From: Macropodus opercularis
Lineage: Eukaryota; Chordata; Actinopteri; Anabantiformes; Osphronemidae
DNA: 64,000 nucleotides
Assembly (NCBI GenBank): GCA_030770545.1
Contig: CM061100.1
Coordinates: 11,152,501-11,216,500, forward strand
Direction: 5' to 3'
In this document: piece by piece, positions 36,354-50,100 of the stretch
Position numbering within the stretch: position 1 is the stretch's first letter
Layout of the letters: every line of letters starts with the position of its first letter
Translations under genes and position numbers: made by a program
The notes under the pieces: model-generated
Database searches by the model: none
What the model was told of the DNA's origin: nothing
The model's input: the letters and a program-made list of their open reading frames with translations, nothing else

Positions 36354-38931
36354 TTCATCACAGTCATGAGAGAGGAATCTCTTTTTTCGGTAAAACTAAC
36401 TTAGACCAGTAGTCAAAACTAACGCTTGTTTTGGGACAGCAGCAGCCTGATCACAAGGGCTTAAGAAATTTTTGTTGTGGATCCATTGTACAGTGGATCA
36501 GGTTCTGACCTCAGGCGAACGCGGAAACTAAAGAGGTGAACAATGGGGGAGGGGTGGGAATGACACTCTCACTCCGTTGTTTGTTTGGAGGCCCTGAGGG
36601 AGAGCCCACAGATGAGGGAAATAACCAATGAATACCTGGGGAGGCCTGCAGACTTCATCTGAGTTTGTCAGCAGGCCTGTGGCACAGACTAACCAACAGT
36701 CATGTGACCAGTGCTATTTACGCGAGGAGCTGTGCGTGTGTGTTGAGTCAAACACGCTACCCCTCCTTGAGAAACTTTTTCCAATGTGGAGCAGCCAGAA
36801 ACATTTAATTCTTTGTTCCAGTCAGCTGCTGCCCTCCATTCAACAAGACTCTTGCTGTTGTTTGAGTTGAGCTGAGTTTCTGTCACATATTTTAATACTG
36901 GCTTTGGTTTTTCAAAGTGTGAGGTGATTCAGATGATGTGCATCCTCTGCTGATGTTTGCTTTGTGGAGTCACAGAGAGTAGCCATCTCAGCGATGAAAC
37001 GGCTTTGATCTTCAGAAACACTCTTGACATTCTCCTCTGTTTGAGGAGAAAATCACAGTCAAAGGCACTGTTGTATTTATTTAGTGCCAAAGACACTTAG
37101 ATCTGTAGAATATGAAGTTGAGCAACAGTGATATTTTCCATTAGTGTGGTAATTTTTCATCTTAAACGCATGTAGCTGTTACTGGATCAAAGGACTCGAG
37201 ATGGGTAAAGAAAAATCTGCTTGGGTTTCAGATGGTGTGAGATTCACCGGGTGTCTTTGAACTTCTCTTTCTTGGCGATTGAATCGGACATGTAGGTACT
37301 TTCATAAAATTCACTCTAGAAACAGAGATGTAAATTTAAAATGTATAGAGGCTCCTTTTTACTTTTTCAGTGGTTTGTGTAATGGAAATGTTGGAACAGC
37401 GGGTGTGTTATTATTCTTTGAAGGATTAGAGTCATTTAGACATGTACTCAAGCAAAATTTTGAATTTCATACAGAGCCAGGCAATTGGTTTGCCCCTATC
37501 CTTTCAGTCGTTATGCTAAGCTTGAGTAATCATGTCCAGAGGATTACCCAAACTACAACACACTGATCAAATACATTAGATTGGTATCAGTGCTAAGCCG
37601 GAGAGTCCACATTAAAAACTGCCACTGTGGAAAAATTAAATAATAAAAGGATGAAACTCTTAATCCATAAACAGACAAATGTGTTAATATTCAGTTTCCA
37701 GATTTTAGTGTAGCACAGCATGAGTGCTGAGTATTTCCTCGGTCTCTTCATCAGTTTAGCCCCATTTGCTTTTCAATTGTCTGAATGTATCTGTATGTGC
37801 TCAGGCAAATTGGGAAATTTGGGCATGTCATTATTTACTTATTTTTGGCGGGGGCCAACCTGTCCAGGATGGAAACTCCACAAGCCTTCTTCTGAGCCAG
37901 TGTAGGAAAATCCAGCTTTCTAGATGCTCTATAAACCTTTAATAGTTGTTCCATTATGACGATTAAAATGTGTCCAGACAAATGTGGATATAAGTACTAC
38001 AGGGCAAGTCTCCTCACATGAATCCAGGGCTACATTTTTGTTGTCTTTGACCGGGGGTGGGGGGCATGTGGTGGGCTGGCTCTGTGACTCTAGGGGCCAC
38101 ATCCCTCTTCCAGGATCAGCAGCAGATTCCTGCGATACTTGTGGCCAGACTGTCGCCAAAGAGAACGGGCGATCCTTGCTCCAGTGCGAATGGTTAGTCA
38201 TGCAAATGGGGAGGAAGCACAACCAAGCAGCATTCCGGAGGAACATTGGAATCTGTGTTGATTTTTGAACTGCATGGCCTCTAGTTTCTCCGTTATTTAA
38301 CACTGATCATGTCTAACCTGTACTACAGTTTGCAGCCATAACAAAGATTTTAGCTAAGGGCTGACTCCCATCTTCAAATATCCACTCATGTATGGCCAAC
38401 AGGTTGTAACTCAATGCTTCACAGACACCCACTTAGTGTAAACGCACACTGCACATATGGCAGTATGTATATGATATGTGTGTCAATAAATGTCTAACTA
38501 AACAATAAGTACAAAGAAACACAAGGCAAGTGTTTCCAGAGGAACATCCTGTGACTTTGCTGTTTGTGTTTTTTAATTTGTATGGTGTTGGATACAGGCA
38601 TGACATATATTTTTGTGGTTATCTTTGTCATAACTGCCTGGACTTCCTCTTGCTGCTCACTAGAGGAAACACCCTGAGCACAGGGCACCTGTGACTCACA
38701 CTGCTCTGCATCCTGACTTTAATTCTATGTTATCTCTGTCTCCATGGCAACAACTCAGCCTTAGGGAAAGTTGCTTCACTTTACAGCATAAATGTCTCAC
38801 ACATAGTCTGACTTTAGAAACTTTATGGTTCTCCTCTGTTTAATCTTTAACCACTGATCAGTGATGTAAAATACCAGCTTATTACAATGATGACACAAGT
38901 GTATGTTGAAGAATGTGTTATATCTTTACAG
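34488..38931 (+). other. gsn: gsn intron 1 (predicted)
   Basis: 4.4 kb between the proposed non-coding exon and the ATG exon. It contains a 28-nt poly(C) tract (36326-36353). I searched for a signal-peptide exon, as used by plasma gelsolin in tetrapods, and saw none that fits. Frames at 36628-36870 and 37929-38303 are not convincing. Confidence 0.5.
36326..36353. repeat. Poly(C) tract of 28
   Basis: 28 consecutive C on the plus strand. The complementary G run can form G-quadruplex structure. Poly(C) runs this long are rare compared with poly(T) and may also mark a sequencing or assembly soft spot. Confidence 0.9.
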
Positions 38932-38938
38932 ACACAGG

Positions 38939-41900
38939 ATGGCACCACACCACCCACAATTTGAGCAGGCTGGAAAGACACCAGGCCTCCAGATATGGAG
39001 GGTGGAGAATTTTGACCTGGTGCCTGTTCCAGAAAATCTGTACGGGGGATTTTACACTGGTGATGCCTACCTCATCCTCAACACCATCAAGCAACGTTCT
39101 GGAGCCCTGCAGTATGACCTCCACTTTTGGTTGGGTGAGTGCCGTAAAATAGATGGTTTCAGTCAGTTACTGGGAAATAATCAGCAATTATTATAAATTC
39201 TTAATTTTCTTGTTTCTGTATGGCCAAATTGAAGAGAATATGGGGTGCTTGAAAAGTAACATGACTTGATAGTCATTTTTTTTCTACTGTCCAGGCTGCT
39301 CAGAGCAGAGAGTCATGAGATGTTAGTACAGTTTGCAGTAAACAACAATTTGAAAATGACAGGGTTTAAGCTTATAAGAGCAGTGATTTGACTCCTTAAA
39401 ATCTGAATGAATAAGGAGGGAGTAATACATTCACAGTCCACTGCTGCCTCAGTGTTCACTGGCAGTTGCTTTTCTGGGAGGTGCACTGTGAGTGATCATC
39501 AGTCCCTGTGACAGACTGATGAGGCGTCCAGGAAGTGACAGCTGGGATCGGCTGTAGCCCCTTAAGAATAGAGGGAGCAGTATCTGATTAGATCAGCAAA
39601 AATGCAAAGGATGAGTCAGGTGTTTTTTCCTTATTGATTTCTTCTGCTTTGAGTCCATTTCATCGAACATGGAAACAGCTTGTACCGATTCCAGCAGGAT
39701 CTGATGTAACCCACCCACAAGCTTCTGTACTACAGTGTGTGGCCAGAAATAGCATAGTGTTGCATGCATTAACGTGTCAGCTGTGCTCTGGCCCCCTGCT
39801 GCTCCTGCATATTGATCTCCTGAGTCAGTCATCAATGAAAGTTCAGCATACGCACATTGTGGCTCTGGATGGGCTGATCAGTAAGAGACAGAGTAAAGTT
39901 TACTATGGAACACGTCTTTGGTTTCTCTGGTGCAGGTGACGCCTGCACCCAGGATGAGAGCGGGTCGGCGGCCATCTTTACTGTACAAATGGACGACTAC
40001 CTTGGAGGGAAACCCATCCAGTACCGTGAGGTCCAGGGATACGAGTCCAGAACTTTTCTGGGCTACTTCAAGTCTGGAATCAAATACATGGTGCGTGGGA
40101 TTTTACTGTTTGTATATCTCAAAATGCAAAAACACTAATTGGCAATAATTGCAATTTTTCCAGAAAGGCGGTGTGGCGTCTGGGTTTAAGCATGTTGTCA
40201 CCAACGAGGTGGTCATGCAGCGGGTGCTCCAGGTGAAAGGTCGTCGTGTTGTCCGGGCAACAGAGGTGCCAGTCAACTGGGAAAGCTTCAACCAGGGAGA
40301 CTGCTTCATCCTGGATTTGGGAAATGTAAGTTAGATGTAACTTATCAATACACTGCAGTATTGTATTGTTGGTACCATGACAATGACATGTCTGTTTGGC
40401 AAGAAGATGCAATAAAAATGTTGGACCTACTTCTTTCTTCTTTTGTTGTACAGGAGATTTACCAGTGGTGTGGCTCCCAGAGCAACCGCTTTGAAAAGCT
40501 GAAGGCTACACAGGTTGCCAAGGGTATTCGTGACAACGAGCGCAGCGGGAGGGCCCGCGTTTATGTCTGTGACGAGGGGATGGAGAGAGAGAAGATGTTA
40601 GAGGTGAGATCAGCAAATTATCAAAACAAATTAATTGTCAAACTGCATCTTATCAAATTATTTTTCTGTAGGAAACATTAAAATTGCTGCTTGTGTCTTT
40701 AGGTCCTGGGTCCCAAACCAGATCTGCCTCCTGGAGCCTCTGATGACATCCAGGCTGATGCTTCTAACAGGAAGAGGGCCAAACTTTACAAGGTGAGAGA
40801 AGTGAAAACCTCATGAAAACCAAACCAACCTCACATTGCACATGCTGTAAAACCATAGAAAAAATATTTTAAATCAAAAGCATTCTGAATATAACCACTT
40901 TTTATTGCATTAATAAATTTTTCTCATATTCAAAAAGCCCAGAGTCAAACAGTGCAGCCTCGACAAACTATTGAGTTTTAGGTTTCACACATCATGCCTT
41001 AAATCACACCCTTCCTTTACAGGTGTCGAATGCCAGTGGTGGCATGACCATCACACTGGTGGCAGCAGAGAACCCGTTTGCTCAGACTGCCCTAGAGTCT
41101 GGTGACTGCTTCATTCTGGACCATGGCTCAGATGGAAAGATCTTTGTCTGGAAAGGTCAGAGCTTGCTTAACACTGATGTCCAGGGTGAATCCTACCTCT
41201 CGCCTGATAATGGCTCTGATAGGCTCCAAACATGCCCGTGACCCTTATGAGGAAGAACCGGAAGAAGTGGTGCATGTGAATGCTCAACATTTTTTTTTTT
41301 TTTACAGGCAAAGATGCCAACCTGGACGAACGCAAGGCGGCCATGAAGGCAGCAGATGAGTTCATCAAGAAGATGGGTTACCCCAAACACACCCAGGTAC
41401 AGATCCTGCCAGAAATGGGTGAGACACCTCTCTTCAAGCAGTTCTTCAAAAACTGGAGGGACAAAGACCAGACAGAGGGCCTGGGTGTGGCTTACATTGC
41501 GAACAGCATTGCAAAGATCGAGAAGGTGCCGTATGATGCTTCCACCCTGCACGACTCCACCGCCATGGCTGCCCAGCACGGGATGGTGGATGATGGCAGC
41601 GGAGAGAAACAGGTTAGTTACTGTTCTGACCAACAGAAATTGAAAATTGAACAGTTCTCTCTTTTGAAAATTGTTTTGGAGAAAGAGAACAACAAATCAT
41701 GGGCTTTACAACATTACATTAATGTATTACCATTATGTAAGTTAATATACATTTAATAAGTGATAAAGTCTTATCGTACTTATTTTCTTGCCAGATCTGG
41801 CGCATTGAAGGATCCGATAAGGTGCTAGTGGATCCATTCACATATGGACAGTTCTATGGAGGAGACAGCTACATCATCTTGTACAACTATCAACATGGAG

Positions 41901-44900
41901 GACGTCAAGGACACATCATATACATGTGGTAAGACATCACATCATCAGTGATGTTTTTCTGGCATCATTATGAGAGCTACTGTTTCAATTAATACGCCAA
42001 AATATACTTCTTCTTTTTTTTTCGTAGGCAGGGAGCAGATTCCAGTCAGGATGAAATTGGGGCCTCAGCGATCCTCGGTGCTCAGCTGGATGACGAGCTT
42101 GGTGGAGGTCCTATCCAGGTAAAACACACTTTCATTTAGTGTCTTTACTCCTTTTTTTTTCTTTTTTTTTGTCATGAGCTTATATTTATTTTATTTTTCA
42201 TGCCATTAATGTCTCAGCTTACCTCCGGGCGACTCAGCGCAGCCCTCTTACATCTGATCTTTACATCCTTTCACTTCTTCTCCTTCCTCGCTGATGCTTC
42301 TTTCCTCCTTGGTTTTCGACCTTTACTGTCTCTTTAGGTGGTTGGTGCTCCTATAACTACGCAGGTATTATCTCCCATCCCTTTCTTTCTCTTCTTACTC
42401 CTCCCAATTGACTACTAAACTAGAGAGAAATAGAAACAAAATTTTCATTTTTTGTTTAATAGAAATTACTATTTTTGCAATTAAAAAGCTCTGAATGTAT
42501 TTTTTTTTATGCTTAGCTGTGATAATGAGCTAAATACATCCGCAGTGAAACCAGCACAGGAAAATTTAAACAGGACATTCCGATGTTGGTGTTATTGGGA
42601 GGTTCCGCCGACGCCGTCTTCCTCACATGAATAACGGCCCTGTTTCCAGACTCAGCTCTGTGCTGACTTTAGGATGGCCAACTAACCCTTTCAGTGAGCT
42701 CTGATGTTTGTCAGATACACATGAATGCAGTTGCACTGTAGAAATAATCACAAAGGGCATAAAATAAGATGAGTCTGAGTCTCAGCTCTGTACTGTAATC
42801 CATGTTGGCCATTTGCACTTTGCTACTAATGCGTTTGTGTTTTGCACGAACAACCATCATTTTGATGAGTTTTGCTCCTGTTCATATCTGTGTCTGTCAC
42901 ATTTGTTTTTCCAGATGTTTTCCTGCTATCTGTTAAACTAGACTTTAGTTGCCTGGTTATTACGTGAATGTTTTCTGTTTTCAGTTTTCACACACACCAA
43001 AGTTTCCACACCAGACACCAAATGATAAGAATACAGATTGCCTTTATTTCATTAAAAGATTAAGAACAAAATTTACTTCCCATGAAAACTGCAGATGAAC
43101 GAGGCTCAGCTCAATAATGCCATCTTGTGTCTATTCAATAGATTGCAAGCAACGTGTTTCACACACTGTTCATTCATATTTCACAAGACACAACAAAGGA
43201 GGATCCATGTATGCATGCACTCATCAATATTACTCAAGGCATGGACTGCATGGATTATTTTGCTGAAACAAGCATCTGATTAAGTCCATGGTTATAATTT
43301 TGGTGTTTGCATGACAGGTGAGGGTGGTGCAGGGCAAAGAGCCGAGCCATCTGATGAGTCTGTTTGGAGGACAGCCAATGGTGGTGTACAAAGGGGGCAC
43401 GTCCAGAGAGGGAGGTCAGTCCGCTCCTGCTGACACTCGACTCTTCCAGGTGCGCTCCAGCTCTGCAGGACACACAAGAGCTGTGGAGGTAAAAGAACAT
43501 GGATTGTGTGATACGATCTGTTTTGATTTAATTTCTTCACATTGTCTGGTGAGGCTGGAAAGTTCCTGATCAGCTGGTGGCTTGTAAAATAGAACTGTGT
43601 ATTAATCAACTGAATCTGTGTTTATCCAGCTCGATGCCGTTGCAGCTAACCTGAACTCCAACGACGCATTTGTTCTGGTAACGCCCGGAGAGTCCTTCCT
43701 GTGGGTGGGAGTGGGTGCTAGTGATCCCGAGAAGCAGGGAGCTCAGCAACTGTGTGGCATCCTGGGAGTATCACCCTCAGAACTGTGTGAGGGTGGAGAG
43801 ACTGGTGAGGAACATGAACACTAAATACATTTTACAATAATAATAAATCACTTGACCAGTACCTCTGCAGCCCCTATTAGGCCGTTTAGCCTATTTTAGG
43901 TCATGGTATTGGTTTGGCTTTATCATCAGATTAGCTGTCAGCTGCAGAATAAACTCACCATTACATGCCCAGGAAAAAAAAGTTTCTAATGAGTTAGCAA
44001 TACCATACTTAAAGGTAAAGGTTTGTTTTTCTCCCCCTCAGTGGCCCCAAAATATTAAATTTAGCTTTAAAGCAAAAGTGTGATATTTGCAACACTGCAC
44101 ACTTGCCATAAGTAAGATGAGAACATCAGTACACTTTTGTCTGCCTGTTTATAATGGGAGTCAAATATCAGCAGGTGTGTAGTTCAACTCAACTGGCTGG
44201 ACACAGATGCTGACTCTATCTTTAGTGTTACAGCAGATTGGTATTCTTTTCTTATATGTCGAGCTATTGTTCCAAGTCATTGAAGCATTTCTGTCCTTAA
44301 AAACACACACTCCATGTCCACAGATCAGTTCTGGGAGGCTCTGGGAGGCAAGGCAGAATATCGCACCTCTACCAGACTCAAGGACAAGATGGATACACAT
44401 CCACCAAGACTCTTTGCCTGCTCCAATAAGACTGGAAACTTTATTGTAAGTGGTTCTGTGTGAGCCTCATTTACTATTACTCATTACCTTATTTTTTGAA
44501 TATTGCAATATTTTATTTATTTTATGTTTTACATCAACCATGCATCAAAAGGAATGCTCTAAGGCCTATGAACACTACACAGTGTGTTATTCACATTACT
44601 ACCATATCTTGCTGTCAGATTGAGGAGGTACCTGGAGAGATGACCCAAGATGACCTTGCTACTGATGATGTCATGATCCTTGACACCTGGGAGCAGGTAT
44701 GGAATCCATAGCTACAACTGCTTTATCTGTGTTGTAAACTTCATTGCATTTGCCTGTGGTAAAAGTAATACATTTTTACAAACAATTTATACTTTTAGGT
44801 GTTTGTCTGGATTGGAAACGAAGCCCAAGAGGAAGAGAAGACTGAAGCGATGTCTTCTGGTAGGGACATCTAAGAAAACCCACATCATGTCAAAATATGA

Positions 44901-45116
44901 CATCCACTGCTTTGTGCCTAAACCAGTCTTTTTTTTCCCCCCTCAGCGATCCGCTATATCGAGACAGATCCAGCCAACAGAGACGCAAGGACACCCATTG
45001 TCAAGATCAAGCAGGGCTTCGAGCCACCCACCTTCACTGGCTGGTTCCTTGGTTGGGACAATGACTATTGGACCACTGACCCCCTGGAGCGCATCATGGC
45101 TGAGTTGTCCCTGTGA
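38939..45116 (+). CDS. gsn: Gelsolin, cytoplasmic form
   Basis: Gelsolin is a Ca2+- and PIP2-regulated protein that severs, caps and nucleates actin filaments. Coding exons: 38939-39134, 39936-40090, 40164-40325, 40454-40603, 40703-40792, 41023-41155, 41308-41612, 41795-41928, 42028-42118, 43318-43488, 43630-43804, 44324-44445, 44619-44696, 44799-44859, 44947-45116. All are GT-AG with matching phases, giving 730 aa (human cytoplasmic 731). Six gelsolin domains follow in order, roughly 20-115, 145-220, 260-340, 405-490, 520-600 and 625-710. G1 begins GLQIWRVENFDLVPVP. The PIP2 segments read KSGIKYMKGG (about 111-120) and RVLQVKGRR (137-145). GDCFILDLG in G2 keeps the Asp mutated in human amyloidosis. 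G4 begins IWRIEGSDKV, and the tail ends MAELSL. There is no signal peptide. A 27-nt in-frame microexon is possible after residue 472. stom converges from the right, as in human. Confidence 0.96.
42338..42364 (+). CDS. gsn: Candidate 27-nt in-frame microexon of gsn
   Basis: Inside the 1.2-kb intron between the exons ending 42118 and starting 43318 lies a stretch with a pyrimidine tract and acceptor (CTGTCTCTTTAG), 27 open bases and a GTATTA donor. It is phase 0 on both sides and would insert VVGAPITTQ between GGGPIQ and VRVVQGKEP in gelsolin domain 4, without disturbing the frame. No counterpart is present in the human reference isoform that I know. Evidence is splice signals and frame only. 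Confidence 0.4.
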
Positions 45117-45275
45117 GCTTCCAACTGATCCTGCTGCTCCGCTGCAAACACTGAGCTCTAGTCACAAAGACTTCTTTAGCTGGCAGTGCATCCTGAAAAC
45201 AATTTCCCCTCTTCCTGTATGATTTATGAAGTCTTTTATTTTGACAATAAAAACCATTGTAGTGAAAAGCAATCA
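45117..45275 (+). terminator. gsn: gsn 3'UTR and poly(A) signal
   Basis: AATAAA at 45246-45251 lies 130 bp after the stop and would give a very short 3'UTR. A second, weaker group of AATAAA-like words lies near 45566-45576. Confidence 0.65.
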
Positions 45276-45650
45276 AGTCACATAGAATCATGTAACAAAA
45301 GAATAATAATACTGCCACAAAAATGACATTAAAAAGCAATAGAACTTATGCCTTAATATTCTCTTCTAGTTTACAGTGAAAAGGTACTATACTAGTTCAA
45401 AGCTGCCTTTATCCATGAGTTGTTTGTACCTTCAGTTTAGGTGTTGTCTATATGGTTCAGTCCAAGAAAATTTGTGACACTGTGCAATAGCTAACGCTTT
45501 GCTTCTTGATAAACTTGATGAGCTGAAACTTGTGACACTTGAAGGTCTCTAAGCCTTATTTCAAATAAAATAAAATTACCTGTGTGTAAGTGTCATGTCT
45601 CTGCTTTTACTTATAACCGTTATTATAAAATAATAAAATCCATAGCAACA
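45276..45650. other. Convergent 3' spacer between gsn and stom
   Basis: About 0.4 kb between the gsn poly(A) signal (45246-45251, plus) and the proposed stom poly(A) signal (45674-45669, minus). AT-rich with nothing else visible. Use of the distal gsn signals would make the two transcripts nearly abut. Confidence 0.5.
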
Positions 45651-47181
45651 TGATTTTGATAGATTTTTTTTATTTAATATCAAGTTATGTAAAGAAAACA
45701 ATAGGCTAGGCAAACCTGAACCTTTTCCAGTGGAATTTAAAAGATTAAAAAATTGTAGTCGAGTAGTAGAGTTATTGAATGAGTAAACTCCTCTCTGTAA
45801 CATATGCTAATACAGACGTAGTTTAACACAGGTCAAACTTAGTCCAGTGTACATGTACTCTATATAGGTCCCACAGTGAAAACAATAGTTGCTACAGGAT
45901 GTTTCAATAGCAACTACTCAAGAAGCTTCTATAAAATAAGTCAGGCTTTATATTCCACAACAAAAATAAGCAATAAGTAACCCTCTAAACAACCACAGTA
46001 ATTATATATACTGTGTAGGTGTGTATATAAATATACTTAAATATATTTTAACATAAGTAAGATACACATCCACTAGATACTGTAATATATATCTATGATA
46101 GACGCAAAGGTCTGTTTTGCTTGTTACACACAGATAAATGTGTTAATAATAATTATAATAATAAGTACAAATACAAGTGGATAATATATTTGTAGTATTT
46201 CAGTATCATTTAATTATGATACCAGACCATAAAGTGAATTGAACACAGTAAATTAAGGCTTTTGGCGGAAATATTTGCATTAAGTGAACAGTCTCTTGTT
46301 CTTTTTGACACAAAATGACACGGGACTAAATAACAGGAACAGCTGACAGCCCTGCAATACACACAGCTTCACAGGTTGGAAGTGCATTGGGTAGCCATTT
46401 ACATTCAGATGTGGAGTCATCTTGGTTTATTTGAAATGCTGCCAAATAGGTTCTCCATGCTGAATGTCTGATAGTGATTGATTAAAACACTGGTAACAGG
46501 TGGAGTATCTTATAATTTCACACAATCATATAAGCAACAGGAGAAAAGGTTTTTAATGCAGAGTACGTGTGCACGCACAGGTGGGTAGAACACAAAGAAA
46601 CAACTGTGTATGTGTAAAGTACAGTGTATGTATGTGCAAAAACCCCTAAGATTCCTTAGAAACCAAAATAACAAAAAACATAATAGTAGTAATAATAATA
46701 CAAACTGAAGCTTGACCACATCTTATGTAAAGGTTTAAAATGATGGCACCATGAATCTAAGAATCAAAGTGTTATGCACCTTTGGCTCTGGGTTACCCTT
46801 CCAGTTTATCAGTTGGGCGTGTTAATTTGGCAATGGGCGGTTGGGCCACAGATCAGCGTAAAAGACAAACCACATGCGCACAAGATGAAAACGAAATGCG
46901 AGCTAAGCTATCACTTCTATAACTGCTGATGACTGCTTGTGTGGAATTAATTTCTCTCACAAATGCAGAACCACTATTGACTGACTCCAGACTTTAAAGA
47001 CTTCTATGGATTAATAATAAAAACTTGATGGTTGAGATGGTGCAGTGTACCATATACCAACCAGGAAAAGAATCCTTCATATAGTAGCACTACTTATTCA
47101 AAAAGACGTGCTTAATAGACAGAGGGCTAAAATGAGGGTGTTTGTGTGCGATTAGTAAACAGTGTGTTTAGAGAGTCCTCC
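45651..47181 (-). other. stom: stom 3'UTR (proposed)
   Basis: AT-rich sequence downstream of the stom stop. AATAAA on the minus strand at 45674-45669 would give a 1.5-kb 3'UTR, comparable with the long 3'UTR of human STOM. No other gene was seen. Confidence 0.45.
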
Positions 47182-50100
47182 TCACTGTTTGATGAAACCA
47201 TTCATCATCTCCAGTGGCAATGGGAAAATTATGGTGGAGTTCTTCTCAGCAGCAATGGTATTAAGTGTCTGAAGGTAGCGCAGCTGCAGGGCTGATGGAG
47301 ACTCTGCAATCACCAGGGAAGCCTCCTTCAGTGCACGTGAAGCATTCATCTCTCCCTCAGCAGCGATCACCTTAACATTGAAAGAGTAGCGTTAGGTGAA
47401 CAAACAGAGAAGCCTACTTTGTAGCATTTCTTCTTTACAATAGGAATGAAAGAATTACCGTAATCTATGATAATTCCTTTTATATTACAATTTTATTTTA
47501 AACTGGATTAGATCAAAAAGGTGACAGTAACATTTTTTGAAGTTTGCGGATGTGCTTGCACCAAGTCATTGCCAATAAAACGCAGTCCAAAACTCCAAAA
47601 CTATGGGACAAGCAGGAACCAGGAAAAGAAAGAACAGCCCAAACACTACTCTCAGCCGTATTCTTCAATAAAAGCCATGAAAGGGTCAGGTCTGATCTAA
47701 GAAACTGTGAGCACTGTGAGAACAGCTTACCTTGGCTCTGGCCTCACGACTGGCCTCAGCCTCAGCTGCCATGGCTCTCTGGAGCTGAAGGGGCAGCTTT
47801 ACATCTTTGATCTCCACCCGCTCAACCTTAATCCCCCAGTCGTCTGTAGCATCATCCAGAGAAGACTGAGAGGACACGAAGACAACTGTTAAACATTTTT
47901 TGAACATGCTTCAACATGCTAACAGGAGCCTTCGTTTTTGGCGCCAAGTAAAGTGGTGTTTAAAATGGATTTAGGTATAGTGTTACCACTACCAGCATTA
48001 TGATCTTTGTAGTGCTGGTAGTACAGGCTACATGCTTGACAGAAAATAGCGAAATGTTCGTATTTATGCTACTGATAAACAATGAAGAACGTATCAAGGT
48101 GCTCAAGCAGAAATAAAGGCAGGAGCAAACTAATCACTGTCAGTTGTCGCCTGTTTTCAGTCTCAATACCATAGTCAGATAAAAGCTGGTATCCCAATGG
48201 GTAAATTCAACCCCACTATAAGCCAGACGATGGCAGCAAACGCAGTTTTACTATACAGTACAGGAGAAAAAAGGCATTTTATAGGGGATGGTGAACCACG
48301 CTAAAATGCAGAGGGAACACTCCACACAAAAATAGTAATAGTATCTGCATAGTTTCAGCCAGCTCCTAAACATTTTTCATTGGTGGAAGCTAAACGGTTC
48401 CATCAACAATGTATGTATGGCAAAGATGAACCAGTTTTTTGTTCATTTACAAATGACACGTTAATTAAAGTTTGACAGTACACTGAAAGTGACACAGTTC
48501 AACCTACAGCTGCAATGTGCAGCTAGTGAACTTTAAACAGGGTTCTGTAATCCTCCATTTGATTTTCTGCATATATAGTTTCCTTTATGTTCTTAAAAGT
48601 TTCCTACACCTGTTTTTATTGATATTGACTCTCATGCCAGACGTCTTGCCTTGATCTTTTCTTACATTGTATTTCTCAAGATATATATTGTGCAGCATTA
48701 GGTGTAAGATAAACAGATGATGATTGTCTATGGGTCATAAATAATATGACCTGATGGCTGGATTAAAAAAAATGGGTAACAAGTCGTGTGCAAGCCAACA
48801 GTGTTTGGAACAACTTCTGTACTCTACCTGCATAGTGTGAGCAATTTCTTCACGGTCAGACAAGATCTCTGACAGGTTCTTGGTACCAAGGACGTTCCTC
48901 AGGGTGGTTTGGGCCAACAGGCGTGTAGCCGCATCAGCATTAGTGATGTTAGCCACAGCCAGTGTCGCATTCTGGACTCGGTAATAGACCACACCATCCA
49001 CACTTACTGTCACAGAGTCTTTGGTCAAAACCTGAGGGTAGGGCAAGGTTTGCACAGACAAGATGCATTATCTATTTAGATTCTCTCTGAATTACCTATA
49101 ACATGAAAAGGTATTGATTTAACATAACTGACAGTATGCATGCTGTACCTCTTGCGGTGGGATGTCAAAGGTGATTGTGCGCATGTCTACATTAATAAAG
49201 CTGTCAGTGCACGGCAAGATGAAGAACAATCCTGTCGAATCACAAGAATGCAGATAGTTGAAACAACGACTATGCGATGTAAACACAATAATGAGGAAGC
49301 TTCTTCACAAATCACTGGGATAAATGAAATTCTGGCAGGAAGCCAAGTCAAACTCTTATGGTAAGGCTGCAGCTGTGCTGACAGCCATGCAAAGCCATGG
49401 ATATTTGCAGGTTTCATAAGCCCGTTTCAAGTCCCAATAGTTGAACTAGTGCATTTAACATGTGTACTACAGTACATGTGAACTGATTTAACAAAACATT
49501 GATGTCACAGTGGTTAGAGACTTGTGGGCTGTATTTCTTGCCAGCTCAAGAAATAAAGACAATAGAATTTGACTTCTTAACAAGGAAGAGGCCCAAACTG
49601 CTCTATAGAAAGCCTTGTGACTTAGAGGAAAATTCCTTCTTAAAACAAAGCATCAACATATGTGTATTCCACACCACAAACACATGCTCATCATTTTACA
49701 TTGAACTTTACCCTTCAGCCTTTTGGTCAATATATGGCAGAAACAATAGAAGTTACTACTGTATAAAAGCTGTTGCAAACAGAGAGAAAGCATTATGATA
49801 AATCACAAGTTGAATTCAAGCTCAGCACAGACTCCTCCACCTCTTCAGGAATGTGGGTTTGCTGGAAGGGAGCTATTATTACTCTGTGCCATCACGCACA
49901 GTGTCCCCTGGGTCTCTGAGGAGTCACATTTCAGCATTTTGAGGGGACAGAGGCTGGTTTTTAGATCTGGTAAAACAAATATTAGTGATAAAGAGAGTGA
50001 GTTATGAGATTTATGCAAATTATCCCTTGTGGGAGTCTGTAGTTTTATTTAAACAAATACCTTGCCTTTCAAAATAGAAGGAGAACAGGATAAAAAGGAG

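Noticed and set aside
34488..38931. Signal-peptide exon for a secreted (plasma) gelsolin
   Set aside because: No ATG frame with a hydrophobic leader and a phase-compatible donor was found in the predicted first intron.
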